Positions 18,201 to 27,435 of a stretch of DNA of 40,501 nt are shown piece by piece. The translations under genes and the position numbers were made by a program. Location of the stretch: positions 76,375 through 116,875 of the forward strand of contig JAKISF010000005.1 in assembly GCA_021648725.1 (NCBI GenBank), in the 5' to 3' direction. How positions within the stretch are numbered: position 1 is the first letter of the stretch; every line of letters starts with the position of its first letter. The DNA is from Bacteroidales bacterium (lineage in GTDB: Bacteria; Bacteroidota; Bacteroidia; Bacteroidales; JAADGE01). The notes under the pieces are model-generated. The model saw only the letters and a program-made list of their open reading frames with translations, was not told the origin of the DNA and ran no database searches.

Positions 18201-20570
18201 TTCATAAATTCTGTTTTCACCGGTAAAATCCAAATCAAATTCTGCATTTGTATAATATGTGCCCGTATTAATTGCATCGGAATTAGGTTGAAGCGAAAAA
18301 TTCAGATTCAAAGGGGCGGTAAATCCGGGATCGGTACAAGGGATTAATGTCGGGCTGCTTAAATTTGTACCCGCAGCACCGCCTTTAATAATACAATTAT
18401 TAATTGAATTTCCGAGACCGTTAATTTCATACACCCTGTTATTTATTTCATCATTCCAAAATATACAATTTGTTATCGGTACATTTGTATTGTTCAGATA
18501 CAAATCATTCCCCTGTGTATTTCCGGCAACATTTTTATAAAAGGTATTGTTATAAATACGCCCCGCAGATGAAGTATTATTAATTACAACAGCACCTCCG
18601 GAATTTACGGCAGAATTATCGTAAAAAATATTGTTTAAAATTGCAGGTTCAATACCGGTATGATATATTGCTCCGCCTTCAGTTGCTGAGTTTTTATAAA
18701 ACATATTTGCATTTATTGTCGGATAAGAGTCGAAGCTGTATATTGCACCGCCGTATTGTGTTGCCGTATTTTTATAAAAAGCTGAATGTTCTATTTTTGT
18801 ATTGCTGCTATTAGAAAAATTAAAAACTCCACCCAAATCTGTTGAGGAATATTCAAATTTGCAAAACTTATAATAAGAAATTTCGTTTGTCACATGGTCT
18901 ATACCCGCCCAAGATTGCAGGGTGTCGGCAGCCGTAAACGTAATTAACGCATCTTTTGTTCCTGTTGCATTAATTGTACCGGCAACAATTAATTTTGCGT
19001 CGGTCAGAAATTTTATTTTTGTATTTGGTAAGATTGTTAAATTACCTGATTTAAATAGCGGGAAATAATAAACCGTTACTGTATCTTTAACAAATAAATC
19101 TCCGTGCCAAAAGGTATTATCCAAGATATCTCCTACCCATAATAATGAGAACATTCCTTCGTCGGCACCGATGTCGGGGAAACTGTTATCTCTTGCGTTT
19201 CCGTCAAAATCAATATAATTTACAGATCCGTTCCAATTTGGGTCGGCTCTGCTTTCTACAACAGTATATTCTTGCGAAAGAATATGTAAATCATCGGGGG
19301 CGACAAAAACAGGAAAGGCATAGAAAGAACTTGCTTCAAATATGTTTTGAATATCAATAAATTGCCAATCATGTAATGAAGTGTAACCTAACATATCAAT
19401 TGTATTGTTTTTTGAAGGAGTATAGTAAACATTGTTACCTGATGATTGTAATTGAGTTTGATTATCGAGTATTAAGGCATTTCCTAATCCGGTATTAATA
19501 AACAAATTATTAAAGGACCTAATGCCGGAAGCACTAGGATCAATAGAAACTGCAGCACTTAGGTTATTGCCGTCTTGTACATGAATACTGTTATATAAAA
19601 TGTCAGGACTTAATAAATCAATGTATGCTCCTAATGAAATTCCTGTTGATTGATATGATGTTCCTGCTCCGCGAATAGTAAGCATATTATTTAAGACAGA
19701 ACAGGAAGTTGTTGTATTTATATCCGAAATATCAATACAAGTTTTATATGTCTGAGAAGATAAATCTATTTTATTGGTTTTTACGGTAAATGTGCCGTCA
19801 ATTGACATTAAAACTATTCCGCTGACCATATTTAAATTATCTCCTGATGAGGTAATAATTTTATTTCCGGATATAATAACACTTCCCATATTATTCATAA
19901 ATATTCCGGTGCTTGTAAAATCTTTGATAATGCAATTTTTAATTCCTATATTATAAGATCTTATTGCAAAATGTTCAAGGTAAATACCGTTTGAACCTCC
20001 GACAATAGTATCATTTTCAAATTGTGTATTACTTATATAATAATTATCTGAATATCCGATTACGGAAAAATTTTGAGCATAGAAATTTGAAGAATTACTT
20101 AATGTAAGCCCGGTAAATTTACAGTTTTTAAACCAATTATCATCATTATAGTTACTTGTGTTTAAAAATGTCAGAACTGTTCCTTTATTTTCGGTTTCAC
20201 TTGAAGTATTTTGAAAATGGATATTTTCAAACTGATAATGAGCACCTTCAATTTTTATGACATAATTTCCGTCTGAGCCGGAAGGAGCATATATTACAAA
20301 TACTTCACCTGTTTCTCCCAATTTTTTTTGAAAAATTATTTTAAAACTTGTATTTGCAGGCAAATAGGGCATAACAATTTGTTCGTTGTATGTTCCCGGC
20401 ATAACCTCATATATTACGTCTTGGGTAAATGACGAAACTCCTTGTAAATAAGAAACGACTTCGGAGAAAGTGTTAAAAGTGCCTCCGGGACCCGTAATTT
20501 GAGATTTTACTGTCCCGTTAGTCATAAATAATATTCCTGCAAATAAGAATATTTTTTTGAAAGTTTTCAT
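15225..20570 (-). CDS. Giant T9SS-secreted beta-helix protein with EQNAEK repeats
   Basis: A 1781-residue protein with a signal peptide (residues 1-24, ending TVKSQ). Residues ~25-470 and ~520-820 form two right-handed parallel beta-helix regions, each closed by a motif of the choice-of-anchor type (DNSFPDIGADEG and GGQIDIGAYE); the second contains strings such as NTATQYGGAIYSFDSYPTIN. A PKD-like or immunoglobulin-like section follows. Residues ~1050-1300 carry eight copies of [IVL]F[IMV]EQ(N/S) motifs. The last ~75 residues are a T9SS sorting domain (AFIEVYDINGQILMQQNI, AVYFVRISSGKNIFNKKI). Export to the cell surface or medium is well supported; the role is not, though beta-helix proteins of this kind are commonly adhesins or polysaccharide-active. 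Confidence 0.87.
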   Translation of the reverse strand: MKTFKKIFLFAGILFMTNGTVKSQITGPGGTFNTFSEVVSYLQGVSSFTQDVIYEVMPGTYNEQIVMPYLPANTSFKIIFQKKLGETGEVFVIYAPSGSDGNYVIKIEGAHYQFENIHFQNTSSETENKGTVLTFLNTSNYNDDNWFKNCKFTGLTLSNSSNFYAQNFSVIGYSDNYYISNTQFENDTIVGGSNGIYLEHFAIRSYNIGIKNCIIKDFTSTGIFMNNMGSVIISGNKIITSSGDNLNMVSGIVLMSIDGTFTVKTNKIDLSSQTYKTCIDISDINTTTSCSVLNNMLTIRGAGTSYQSTGISLGAYIDLLSPDILYNSIHVQDGNNLSAAVSIDPSASGIRSFNNLFINTGLGNALILDNQTQLQSSGNNVYYTPSKNNTIDMLGYTSLHDWQFIDIQNIFEASSFYAFPVFVAPDDLHILSQEYTVVESRADPNWNGSVNYIDFDGNARDNSFPDIGADEGMFSLLWVGDILDNTFWHGDLFVKDTVTVYYFPLFKSGNLTILPNTKIKFLTDAKLIVAGTINATGTKDALITFTAADTLQSWAGIDHVTNEISYYKFCKFEYSSTDLGGVFNFSNSSNTKIEHSAFYKNTATQYGGAIYSFDSYPTINANMFYKNSATEGGAIYHTGIEPAILNNIFYDNSAVNSGGAVVINNTSSAGRIYNNTFYKNVAGNTQGNDLYLNNTNVPITNCIFWNDEINNRVYEINGLGNSINNCIIKGGAAGTNLSSPTLIPCTDPGFTAPLNLNFSLQPNSDAINTGTYYTNAEFDLDFTGENRIYEYSFGGQIDIGAYELQAPKLVADAGADISACNSIQYPIFPDPFPYFGNLTTNSPGVTISGIDYFVEVHNIPPGTTEFYWTVTNGIVSDTDTLLITNIQPYVNAGEDIFMINPDINNNIYPDTIFNANPLQGIQTGNWSQLSGNPITISNSSINNPVVSDITYGQHLFKWTINDNGCFNSDSIMLIAGHSFVSVPDDGILDWNNPADWDVNSIPGSADSVTVFNCTANVNIPDAKCDRLIVGNGGNLNFEGTAKVPVNFSCRTIFIEQNAKKFKDIKGTANIHIGANSTVNIGSGYLSKSMSTSGSGLFIDGGGSVFVNTNIAKAGEATLNIGNGSIIFIEQNAEKGVGDAGFHIGDGGFVFMEQNAEKNKNTVKSAGNSDFYVGTGGYVFMEQNAEKGTGGFLHLSPGRTMFVEQSIVKSETGGAHIGLYGGTIFIEQNAEKNNKNSQVYGLYLGQGGTIFIEQNAEKVLSDPMLIVPQAVINGGQIKVGNATKSATGIFQFRNLFIEQNTVNNSLDTALIVYPSGTFILSDSSYLNLPEIYIGKGNIVEFAEGTTINMSNTLLEQVMLNVDEGASFIDYNPGTTYYGKRSHIFYGDKEELYSPIIKNFDVFNFYQNTEISDWDEATLNWIPLTDADILYPGKGYLFNSQILDTLASFYGYYNQGDINVPLTVLNAGNFNMQGWNFLGNPYPSYIDLENINIPFEINRNFYFVSPENPVVKIYQQGGININGADQFTAPSEVFLVKADADANFTFSNYARVHFPQSGSVKTATDYIKLKVADAGFSDEIALSFNTNATDYFDGQYDAVKLMLFDVVRPQFYSALQDNTQLAINTFADFNDSKTIPLFFTTMQNGSYSLTLTGMNFTNGTSVTLKDLKNNNTQDLIANPVYNFTSESGDNANRFEIIFGKSSAVKNITNNEKIKIFTDGRRIFVNNNFDNAFIEVYDINGQILMQQNITKGLNTFNLNLPNAVYFVRISSGKNIFNKKIILIK
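16665..17420 (-). repeat. Coding repeat block: eight EQN-type motifs
   Basis: Within the 1781-residue protein, residues ~1050-1300, the motif hydrophobic-F-[IMV]-EQNAEK or a close variant occurs eight times (TIFIEQNAKK, IIFIEQNAEKG, FVFMEQNAEKN, YVFMEQNAEKG, TMFVEQSIVKS, TIFIEQNAEKN, TIFIEQNAEKV, NLFIEQNTVN), with a weaker SVFVNTNIAKAG. The spacing varies between about 20 and 45 residues, and intervening text is rich in GxxHIGxGG. In the DNA the plus strand shows repeated cagcattttgttc-like strings at the same places. Confidence 0.9.
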
Positions 20571-20610
20571 AATATTTTTTTAAGATTTTAAAAATATAAA
20601 TATACGAAAA

Positions 20611-20655
20611 AAAAAAGAATGTCGTAAAAAAATATTAGACATTCTTTTTTTTTAG
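20611..20655 (-). terminator. Intrinsic terminator of the SpoIIE-type phosphatase gene
   Basis: AAAAAAGAATGTC (20611-20623) pairs perfectly with GACATTCTTTTTT (from 20638). On the minus strand the stem ends in a T run, 15-30 bases after the stop at 20671. Confidence 0.75.
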
Positions 20656-20670
20656 ATAAAATACCGAGAT

Positions 20671-22920
20671 TTATATTTCAAATCCAATAACCAGGATGTC
20701 ATCTATTTGTTCGAAACTATTCCCTGTTTTGTCGGGTTTATTCTGCCAATCATTAATTACTTTGTTTAATATTTCTTTTTGTTCCGGCATAGGTTTGGTA
20801 TAAATTTCCAGTAAAAGTTTTTTAAGGTTATGTATCATAAATTTTCTGCTTTTTTCACCGCCAAACTGGTCGATATATCCGTCAGAAAGCATATAAAATT
20901 TATCCCCTTTTATTAATGTTATTTCTGTATCACTAAAAGGTTTTTCTTCTCCGTAGTGAATACCTACAGGCATTCTGTCACCTTTTATTTTAATAATCTC
21001 ATTATTTCTTATAAGTAATACGGGGTTTTGAGCTCCTGCAACAGTTGCTGTCATTTTATCTTCGTTAATAACACAAACGGACATATCCATTCCGTCTTTT
21101 GATTCACCGTCTTTTCCGGTTTGCCTTAAAGCTGTTTTAATCGAAGTTCTCAGTCTATTTAAAATTTCTGAAGCTTTTATGTTATTTTCAAATTTATGGA
21201 ACAGATGATTAACTATTTCATTTAAATTAGAGATTGCCAACAAGCTCATAAATGCACCGGGAACACCGTGTCCTGTACAATCTGCTGCAATTATAATTTT
21301 TATGTTATTATGTTTTCTTGCCCAATAATAATCACCGCTGACAATATCTCTGGGTTTATATAATATGAAATAATTTTCAAGTAAAGTATCGAAATATTCT
21401 TTCGGCGGTAAAACTGCTTCTTGAATTCTTTGAGCATAGATAATACTGTCGGTAATATTACGATGTTGTTTTTCTATTTTATCGTATGCTTCCTGTAAAT
21501 TTTCGGCTTGTGCCAGTATTTCTTCTTTTTGTTGATTTAGGACAGCATTTTTTTGAGAAATTTCATTGTTTTTTTCTTTAAGTATTTGATTTGCTTTTAC
21601 CTTCCGTTTATATGAACGAACCATTGTAAAAGCTATAATAAGCATAAATAATAATCCGGCACTCAAGGCCAATTTTACCAGTTTATCTCTTTTGTCCTGT
21701 TCCGCCTGCAATTCTGCTTTTTTCTTTTCTTCAAGTTGCCTTAATTTTTCTTTTTTATCAAATTCATGCTGCATGGCAAGCTGGGTCATTTCTTTTGTTT
21801 TTTCTTCATTTTGGAGGGAATCTTTTAATCCGATATATTTTTGTAAAACTTTTGCTGATTTTTTATAATTACCAAGTTGATAATATACGTTTGCCAACGA
21901 ACCGTAAATTTCTTTTATTTGATTTCTCGAATTTATTTTTTTTGATAAACCTAAAGCATCGTTAAGATATTTTTCACTTTTAATATAATTCCCGTTACTA
22001 CCGTAGTAATTAGATAAATATATATATGAACTAACAATACCGTATGCGTTTCCTATTTGTTCTTTCAAATCCAAACTGCCTTTAAAATAATTGTATGCAG
22101 AATCATATTGTTCGGAGGCAAGATAAATTTGTCCCAAAATATCATCAATAGTTGTTAGGTATCTGATATTTTGCATTTTTTTACTTATTTTCCTGCATTT
22201 GTTCAAATATAAAATTGCAGTATCAGCTGAAGTTTTTAAAGTATCAAGAATAAATTTTCCGTAATACAGTCTTCCAAGATATAAATAGGAAGTTGATAAG
22301 CCGTAATCATTTTCTAATTCTCTATTTATTTCTAATGCTTTATTATGATACTCGGCAGGAGTATTAAAGTCTTCCGGTTTATACGAAGCATAAACCAAAC
22401 CAATAGCATCATTTACTGCGGCAATTCCTTTTTTATCTCCGATTTCTTCTCTTAATGCCAGACTTTTAAAGTAATTATCCAGTGCTTGTTTCCAGTCTCC
22501 TATTTGATAAAAAACATTACCTATATTTCTTAATGCAATAGCAATCCCTTTCTTATTTTCGGCTTTATTAAATGCTTCTAAACTCTCTTGGTAATATTGA
22601 TAAGCATTTTCATAATCGGCTCTGTAGAAATAAGCCGCACCGAGGTTCTTAGTTGCATACGCAACACCTTTTGTATAGTTAATTTTCTTTGCCAATTCAT
22701 AGCTTTCTTTTCCGTATTTAACGGCATTTTCATAATCGGAAATTTTTATTTGCCATACTAAATCATTTAATTCATTAACTTTTGTTGAATCATCGGGCAT
22801 TGTGCTGATAACAGATTTAATACTGTCTGTTTTCGAATCAATTTGCCCTGTTATTACAAATATATTAAATAACAGAAATAAGATTGTTAAGTTTGATTTC
22901 TTAAAGAATATTGCATTCAT
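20671..22920 (-). CDS. TPR-containing membrane protein with SpoIIE/PP2C phosphatase domain
   Basis: A 749-residue signalling protein. A signal peptide or N-terminal anchor (residues ~10-26) precedes tetratricopeptide repeats over residues ~40-390 (for example AYATKNLGAAYFYRADYENA and NAYQYYQESLEAF), predicted to be periplasmic. A transmembrane helix (LVKLALSAGLLFMLIIAFTM, ~410-430) leads to a coiled coil (~440-490) and then a cytoplasmic PP2C-type serine phosphatase (~520-748). The metal-site regions DIVSGDYYW, AADCTGHGVPGAFMS and MLSDGYIDQFGG are intact. Such proteins usually dephosphorylate anti-anti-sigma factors or similar partners; none is encoded nearby. ATG start at 22920. Confidence 0.9.
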   Translation of the reverse strand: MNAIFFKKSNLTILFLLFNIFVITGQIDSKTDSIKSVISTMPDDSTKVNELNDLVWQIKISDYENAVKYGKESYELAKKINYTKGVAYATKNLGAAYFYRADYENAYQYYQESLEAFNKAENKKGIAIALRNIGNVFYQIGDWKQALDNYFKSLALREEIGDKKGIAAVNDAIGLVYASYKPEDFNTPAEYHNKALEINRELENDYGLSTSYLYLGRLYYGKFILDTLKTSADTAILYLNKCRKISKKMQNIRYLTTIDDILGQIYLASEQYDSAYNYFKGSLDLKEQIGNAYGIVSSYIYLSNYYGSNGNYIKSEKYLNDALGLSKKINSRNQIKEIYGSLANVYYQLGNYKKSAKVLQKYIGLKDSLQNEEKTKEMTQLAMQHEFDKKEKLRQLEEKKKAELQAEQDKRDKLVKLALSAGLLFMLIIAFTMVRSYKRKVKANQILKEKNNEISQKNAVLNQQKEEILAQAENLQEAYDKIEKQHRNITDSIIYAQRIQEAVLPPKEYFDTLLENYFILYKPRDIVSGDYYWARKHNNIKIIIAADCTGHGVPGAFMSLLAISNLNEIVNHLFHKFENNIKASEILNRLRTSIKTALRQTGKDGESKDGMDMSVCVINEDKMTATVAGAQNPVLLIRNNEIIKIKGDRMPVGIHYGEEKPFSDTEITLIKGDKFYMLSDGYIDQFGGEKSRKFMIHNLKKLLLEIYTKPMPEQKEILNKVINDWQNKPDKTGNSFEQIDDILVIGFEI

Positions 22921-22946
22921 ATTAAATAATTTTAATTTTAATTTAA

Positions 22947-22954
22947 CAAATTTA
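22947..22954 (-). promoter_or_regulatory. Bacteroidota -7 promoter box for the SpoIIE-type phosphatase gene
   Basis: Minus-strand TAAATTTG, 26 bases before the ATG at 22920, within the 226-base divergent gap to the Asp-box protein gene. Confidence 0.45.
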
Positions 22955-23146
22955 TAAAAATTAAACTAATAAATTAAATATTAGGTTATAAAAAGCATAT
23001 TAAGTAGCAATATATTAGTTGAATAAAAAATTATTGCATGACTTTTGTATATATTATACTTTACTTTTATGCTTGTATTGTAATCATGTGTTAATAAGTG
23101 AATTAAATTCTATCTAAATTAGTAAAAATATCTAATATTAATAACT

Positions 23147-26100
23147 ATGAATAAATTATTTAAATTTTCTATTACCGGAATAATTGCAATTTTGCTTTTA
23201 TTTCCTGCTTTTGAAGTTATCTCCCAGAATAAATCAGATGAGACATCTTTAATGAAATCATCAACGTTTTCAGCTTTTAAATTTAGAAGCATCGGTCCGG
23301 CTTATGCATCGGGCAGAGTTGCAGATTTTGCAGTAAATCCCGATAATCATTCTGAATTTTATGTTGCAGTTGCAGCAGGAAATGTTTGGAAAACAAATAA
23401 TGCAGGCACGACTTTTAGCCCTATTTTTGATAATTACGGTTCATATTCAATTGCAGATGTTGAAATTGATCCCAATAATACAAATGTTGTTTGGGTAGGA
23501 ACAGGAGAATATAACAGTCAAAGGGCAATCGGCTACGGAGACGGTATTTATCTTTCTAAAAACGGAGGAAAATCATTTAAAAATGTAGGCTTAAAAAATA
23601 CTGAGCATATCGGAAGAATTGCAATTGACCCGAGAAACTCTGATGTTTATATCGCAGCACAAGGACCTTTGTGGGGACCGGGAGGTGAACGAGGAATATT
23701 TAAAACATCAGATATGGGTAAAACTTGGGATACATTATTTACAATCAGTGAAAATACAGGTTTTAATGATATTGTTATTAATCCTAAAAATCCTGATGTA
23801 TTATATGCGTCTTCATACCAAAGAAGACGTCGTGTTTTTACATTAATAAACGGAGGACCTGAGTCGGCAATTTACAAATCTGAAGATGCCGGTAAAACAT
23901 GGAACAAATTAGGAGGAGGACTACCCGGAGGTTTAGTAGGAAGAATTGGTTTAGCAATTTCTCCCGTTAATCCGGATTATGTTTATGCAATAATTGAAGG
24001 AACAAACGGCTCGGGAGGATTCTACAGAACGACAAACAGAGGAGAAACATGGTCTAAAATGAATTCGTATGTTTCTACAAGTCCGCAATATTACAACAGA
24101 ATATATTGTGACCCTGTTAACCCTGATAAAGTATATTCAATGGATACACAAAGCAGATATTCGACCGACGGCGGAAAAACATGGACAAAGTTCGGACTCT
24201 CAAATCGACATGTTGACGATCATGCTTTATGGATAGATCCGAATAATACTGAACACCTTATAATAGGCGGTGACGGAGGCATTTATGAAACATTTGACAT
24301 GGGAGCGAATTGGAGGCATGCTCCGAATCTTCCTGTTATACAATATTACAGAGTTGCTGTTGATAATTCAAAACCATTTTATAATGTTGCCGGAGGAACA
24401 CAGGATAATAACAGCATGGTAGGTCCTTCGCAAACAATTTGCAGAGACGGAATTTTTGTCGGAGACTGGAAAGTTACTCAGGGCGGCGACGGTTTCTTTT
24501 CGGCTTTTGATACAAAAAATCCGAACATTATGTATTCCGAATCGCAATACGGAGGAATGGTCAGGTATGATAAAAAAAGCGGAGAAAGAGTTTATATACA
24601 ACCTTTACCGCCCGAAGGCGAAGCTTATCGCTGGAATTGGAATGCACCTTTTAAAATAAGTAATTTTGATAATAAGCGTTTATATTTTGCAGCAAATAAA
24701 TTATTCAGAAGTGATGACAGAGGAAATTCTTGGAAAGTAATAAGCCCTGATTTAACTCGACAGCTTAACCGTAATGAATTAAAAGTAATGGGTATTGTTC
24801 AACCAATTGATGCGGTGGCAAAAAATTCTTCAACATCAATTTTCGGTAATATTGTAGCTTTTGACGAATCTCCTGTTAATGAAAACTTATTATATGTCGG
24901 AACCGATGACGGTTTAATTCAAATTACCGAAGACGGAGGAGCAAATTGGCGAAAAATTGAAAAAATTAAAAATGTTCCCGAAATGACTTATGTAAGTTGT
25001 TTATTTGCATCGCAACATGATGAAAATGTTGTATATGCTACTTTTGACGGCAGAAAAAATAACGATTTAAAGCCGTATTTAATGAAAAGTATGAATAAAG
25101 GGAAAACATGGTTTGAAATTGTAACTGATTTGCCCGAAAGAGGTACAGTTTATTCAATTATTGAAGACCCTGTTGAACCTCAATTATTATTTGCGGGAAC
25201 AGAGTTCGGAATTTATTTTTCCGTTAACGGAGGCGGTAAATGGATACAGCTTAAATCAGGAATCCCGACTATAGCAATAAGAGATATGAAAATTCAAAAA
25301 GATGAAGATGATTTGGTTCTGGCTACATTCGGAAGAGGTTTTTATATTTTAGATGACTTTTCTCTCTTAAGAAAGATTACGGACAAGACATTAAAAAAAG
25401 ATAATATTTTATTTCCTGTTAAAGACGGACTTATTTATTCTCAAACTTCAAAAAAATACGGACAGGGAGCAACAGTTTACAGCGGAAAAAATCCTGAATA
25501 CGGCGTAACTTTCACATATTATATCAAAGATAAAATTAAAACAAAAAAAGATTACAGATTAGAAGCTGAGAAAAAAGCAAAAGAAAGTAATGCTGAAATT
25601 AATTTTCCTTCATTTGACGTTTTAAGAGAGGAAGCAGATGAAATTAAACCATATTTGATGTTTACGATTAGGAATGAAGAAGGTGAAATTGTTCGCAGAA
25701 TTAAAAGAAGTGCTTCTCCCGGTTTAAAAAGATTTAATTGGGGATTACGAAGATTTAATATGTATCCTGTAACAAAAGGCGGTTCGCCTATGCATAATAA
25801 ACAAACCGGCGGAATACCTGTTCCTCCGGGTAAATATTTTGTAATGATGTCAAAAGTTGTTAACGGAATTGAAACAATTTTAGACGAACAACAAATTTTT
25901 AATCTCAAAAGACTTGATAATTTAAGTTTACCCGCTGAGGACCCGATTGCATTAGAGAAGTTTAAAAAAGAAGCGGCGGAAGTTTACGGCGTAACCGTAG
26001 GTTTAACCAAATATGTTGATGCTATGAGCGAGGATGTAAAAGCATTAAGAACAGCATTAATAAACGGCGGCGGTTCTACCGAAGAGGATATTATGCGAGC

Positions 26101-26404
26101 TGATGAAATTATAGCAGATTTAAGAGAAATGAAGAGAACGCTTTCGGGAGATGAAATAATTGAAAAAATGAACGAAAATGAATCTCCGAATTTAAACTGG
26201 AGAATTTCGGCGGTAACTTACGGTGCTTATCACGGCTCTGATGCAACACAAACTTTAAAAGATAACTTAGTTATTGTAAGAAAAGGTGTAAGCTCACTTA
26301 TAAAACAAGTAAAAGTTCTTGACCAAAAATTACAATTACTTGAAAAAAGAGCAAATGCAGCAGGAAGCCCTTGGTCACCGGGAAGAATACCGGATTTTAA
26401 ATAA
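23147..26404 (+). CDS. Secreted Asp-box (BNR/sortilin-type) beta-propeller protein
   Basis: A 1085-residue protein with a signal peptide (residues 1-27, ending VISQN). It begins FKFRSIGPAYASGRVADFAV, the characteristic opening of a Bacteroidota family annotated as VPS10/sortilin-like or glycosyl hydrolase. At least eleven Asp-box motifs (SxDxGxxW type) are visible, including NNAGTTFSPI, EDAGKTWNKL, TDGGKTWTKF, EDGGANWRKI and MNKGKTWFEI, giving one or two large propellers over residues ~40-740. The C-terminal third has a beta-sandwich (~800-920) and a helical end with many acidic residues. No T9SS sorting domain and no sialidase catalytic residues can be assigned, so the glycosidase label should not be taken literally. 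Confidence 0.87.
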   Translation: MNKLFKFSITGIIAILLLFPAFEVISQNKSDETSLMKSSTFSAFKFRSIGPAYASGRVADFAVNPDNHSEFYVAVAAGNVWKTNNAGTTFSPIFDNYGSYSIADVEIDPNNTNVVWVGTGEYNSQRAIGYGDGIYLSKNGGKSFKNVGLKNTEHIGRIAIDPRNSDVYIAAQGPLWGPGGERGIFKTSDMGKTWDTLFTISENTGFNDIVINPKNPDVLYASSYQRRRRVFTLINGGPESAIYKSEDAGKTWNKLGGGLPGGLVGRIGLAISPVNPDYVYAIIEGTNGSGGFYRTTNRGETWSKMNSYVSTSPQYYNRIYCDPVNPDKVYSMDTQSRYSTDGGKTWTKFGLSNRHVDDHALWIDPNNTEHLIIGGDGGIYETFDMGANWRHAPNLPVIQYYRVAVDNSKPFYNVAGGTQDNNSMVGPSQTICRDGIFVGDWKVTQGGDGFFSAFDTKNPNIMYSESQYGGMVRYDKKSGERVYIQPLPPEGEAYRWNWNAPFKISNFDNKRLYFAANKLFRSDDRGNSWKVISPDLTRQLNRNELKVMGIVQPIDAVAKNSSTSIFGNIVAFDESPVNENLLYVGTDDGLIQITEDGGANWRKIEKIKNVPEMTYVSCLFASQHDENVVYATFDGRKNNDLKPYLMKSMNKGKTWFEIVTDLPERGTVYSIIEDPVEPQLLFAGTEFGIYFSVNGGGKWIQLKSGIPTIAIRDMKIQKDEDDLVLATFGRGFYILDDFSLLRKITDKTLKKDNILFPVKDGLIYSQTSKKYGQGATVYSGKNPEYGVTFTYYIKDKIKTKKDYRLEAEKKAKESNAEINFPSFDVLREEADEIKPYLMFTIRNEEGEIVRRIKRSASPGLKRFNWGLRRFNMYPVTKGGSPMHNKQTGGIPVPPGKYFVMMSKVVNGIETILDEQQIFNLKRLDNLSLPAEDPIALEKFKKEAAEVYGVTVGLTKYVDAMSEDVKALRTALINGGGSTEEDIMRADEIIADLREMKRTLSGDEIIEKMNENESPNLNWRISAVTYGAYHGSDATQTLKDNLVIVRKGVSSLIKQVKVLDQKLQLLEKRANAAGSPWSPGRIPDFK

Positions 26405-26421
26405 CTTTAATAAATATTTCA

Positions 26422-26429
26422 TATATTTG
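26422..26429 (+). promoter_or_regulatory. Possible -7 promoter box for the GH114-like lipoprotein gene
   Basis: TATATTTG fits TAnnTTTG and ends 36 bases before the ATG at 26466. Its last base is the first base of the hairpin at 26429-26450. Confidence 0.4.
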
Positions 26430-26455
26430 GGGTAGCTTAACAGTTACCCCTTTTT
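26429..26455 (+). terminator. Intrinsic terminator after the Asp-box protein gene
   Basis: GGGGTAGC (26429-26436) pairs with GTTACCCC (26443-26450; one G-U pair), loop TTAACA, followed by TTTTT. It lies 25 bases after the stop at 26404. Confidence 0.8.
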
Positions 26456-26465
26456 AATTTTTATT

Positions 26466-27434
26466 ATGAAAAAAATATTTATAATTTTATTTTCACCTAT
26501 ATTGTTTTCAGTAAATTGTAAAAGAAACAATATTCCGGATAATCTTGATTTTAAACAAGAAATGAGAAACTTTGTGCAAGGAATAAGTTCTTATGCAAAG
26601 AATATAAATCCCGATTTTATTATTATTCCGCAAAACGGAAACGAACTTGCAACAGAAAACGGAGATGAAAACGGAAACCCTGCAACAACATATTTAAATG
26701 CAGTTGACGGACAAGGACAAGAGGATTTATTTTACGGTTACAACAATGATGACCGAGCAACTTCGGAAGAAGATAAAAATTATTTAAAAACTTTTCTTCT
26801 TATTGAAAAAAATGCAGGCGTGAAGGTTATGGTAACAGATTATTGCTATACACATTCAAAAATGGATGACTCATATTCTCAAAATAATAATCTCGGGTTT
26901 ATTTCTTTTGCGGCATCCGAAAGAAATTTAAATGTAATTCCGGATTATCCGGCAGTGCCTTACAATGTAAATTCGGATGATATAAATATACTTGCCGACG
27001 CAAAAAATTTTCTGTATCTTATTAATCCTGAGAGCTATTCAGTAAAACAAGATTTTATAAATGCAATTTCGCAAACAAATTATGACCTTGTATTAATAGA
27101 TTATTTCTTTAATGAAGAAGAATTTACTGTAAGTGAAATCACTTCTCTAAAAACAAAATTAAACGGAGGAAAACGTTTGGTGATTTCATATATGAGCATA
27201 GGTGAAGCCGAAGATTACAGGTATTATTGGAAAGACGAATGGAATAAAGATAAACCGGAATGGTTGGATAAAGAAAACCCTAATTGGAAAGGAAACTATA
27301 AAGTTTGGTATTGGAACAGCGAATGGCAAGCAATTATTTACGGAAACAGCAACTCATATCTAAAAAAAATACTTGATGCCGGATTCGATGGTGTTTATTT
27401 AGATATTATTGATGCTTTTGAGTATTATGAATAG
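26466..27434 (+). CDS. GH114-like (TM1410 / endo-alpha-1,4-polygalactosaminidase type) lipoprotein
   Basis: A 322-residue protein with an N-terminal hydrophobic stretch ending in a cysteine (FSVNC, residue ~18), which fits a relaxed Bacteroidota lipobox. The rest is a TIM-barrel of the TM1410/GH114 group, with the strand motifs YDLVLIDYFF, KRLVISYMSIGEAEDYRYYW, WYWNSEWQAIIYG and the closing GFDGVYLDIIDAFEYYE, which contains the acidic residues expected in the active site. Characterised members cleave alpha-1,4-linked galactosamine polymers of exopolysaccharide; this substrate is inferred only from family. Cell-surface or periplasmic location is likely. Its stop lies one base from that of the convergent nickel transporter gene. 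Confidence 0.82.
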   Translation: MKKIFIILFSPILFSVNCKRNNIPDNLDFKQEMRNFVQGISSYAKNINPDFIIIPQNGNELATENGDENGNPATTYLNAVDGQGQEDLFYGYNNDDRATSEEDKNYLKTFLLIEKNAGVKVMVTDYCYTHSKMDDSYSQNNNLGFISFAASERNLNVIPDYPAVPYNVNSDDINILADAKNFLYLINPESYSVKQDFINAISQTNYDLVLIDYFFNEEEFTVSEITSLKTKLNGGKRLVISYMSIGEAEDYRYYWKDEWNKDKPEWLDKENPNWKGNYKVWYWNSEWQAIIYGNSNSYLKKILDAGFDGVYLDIIDAFEYYE

Positions 27435-27435
27435 T

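Noticed and set aside
23147-26404. Sialidase or other glycosidase
   Set aside because: Asp-box repeats are structural; no catalytic arginine triad or nucleophile could be assigned.
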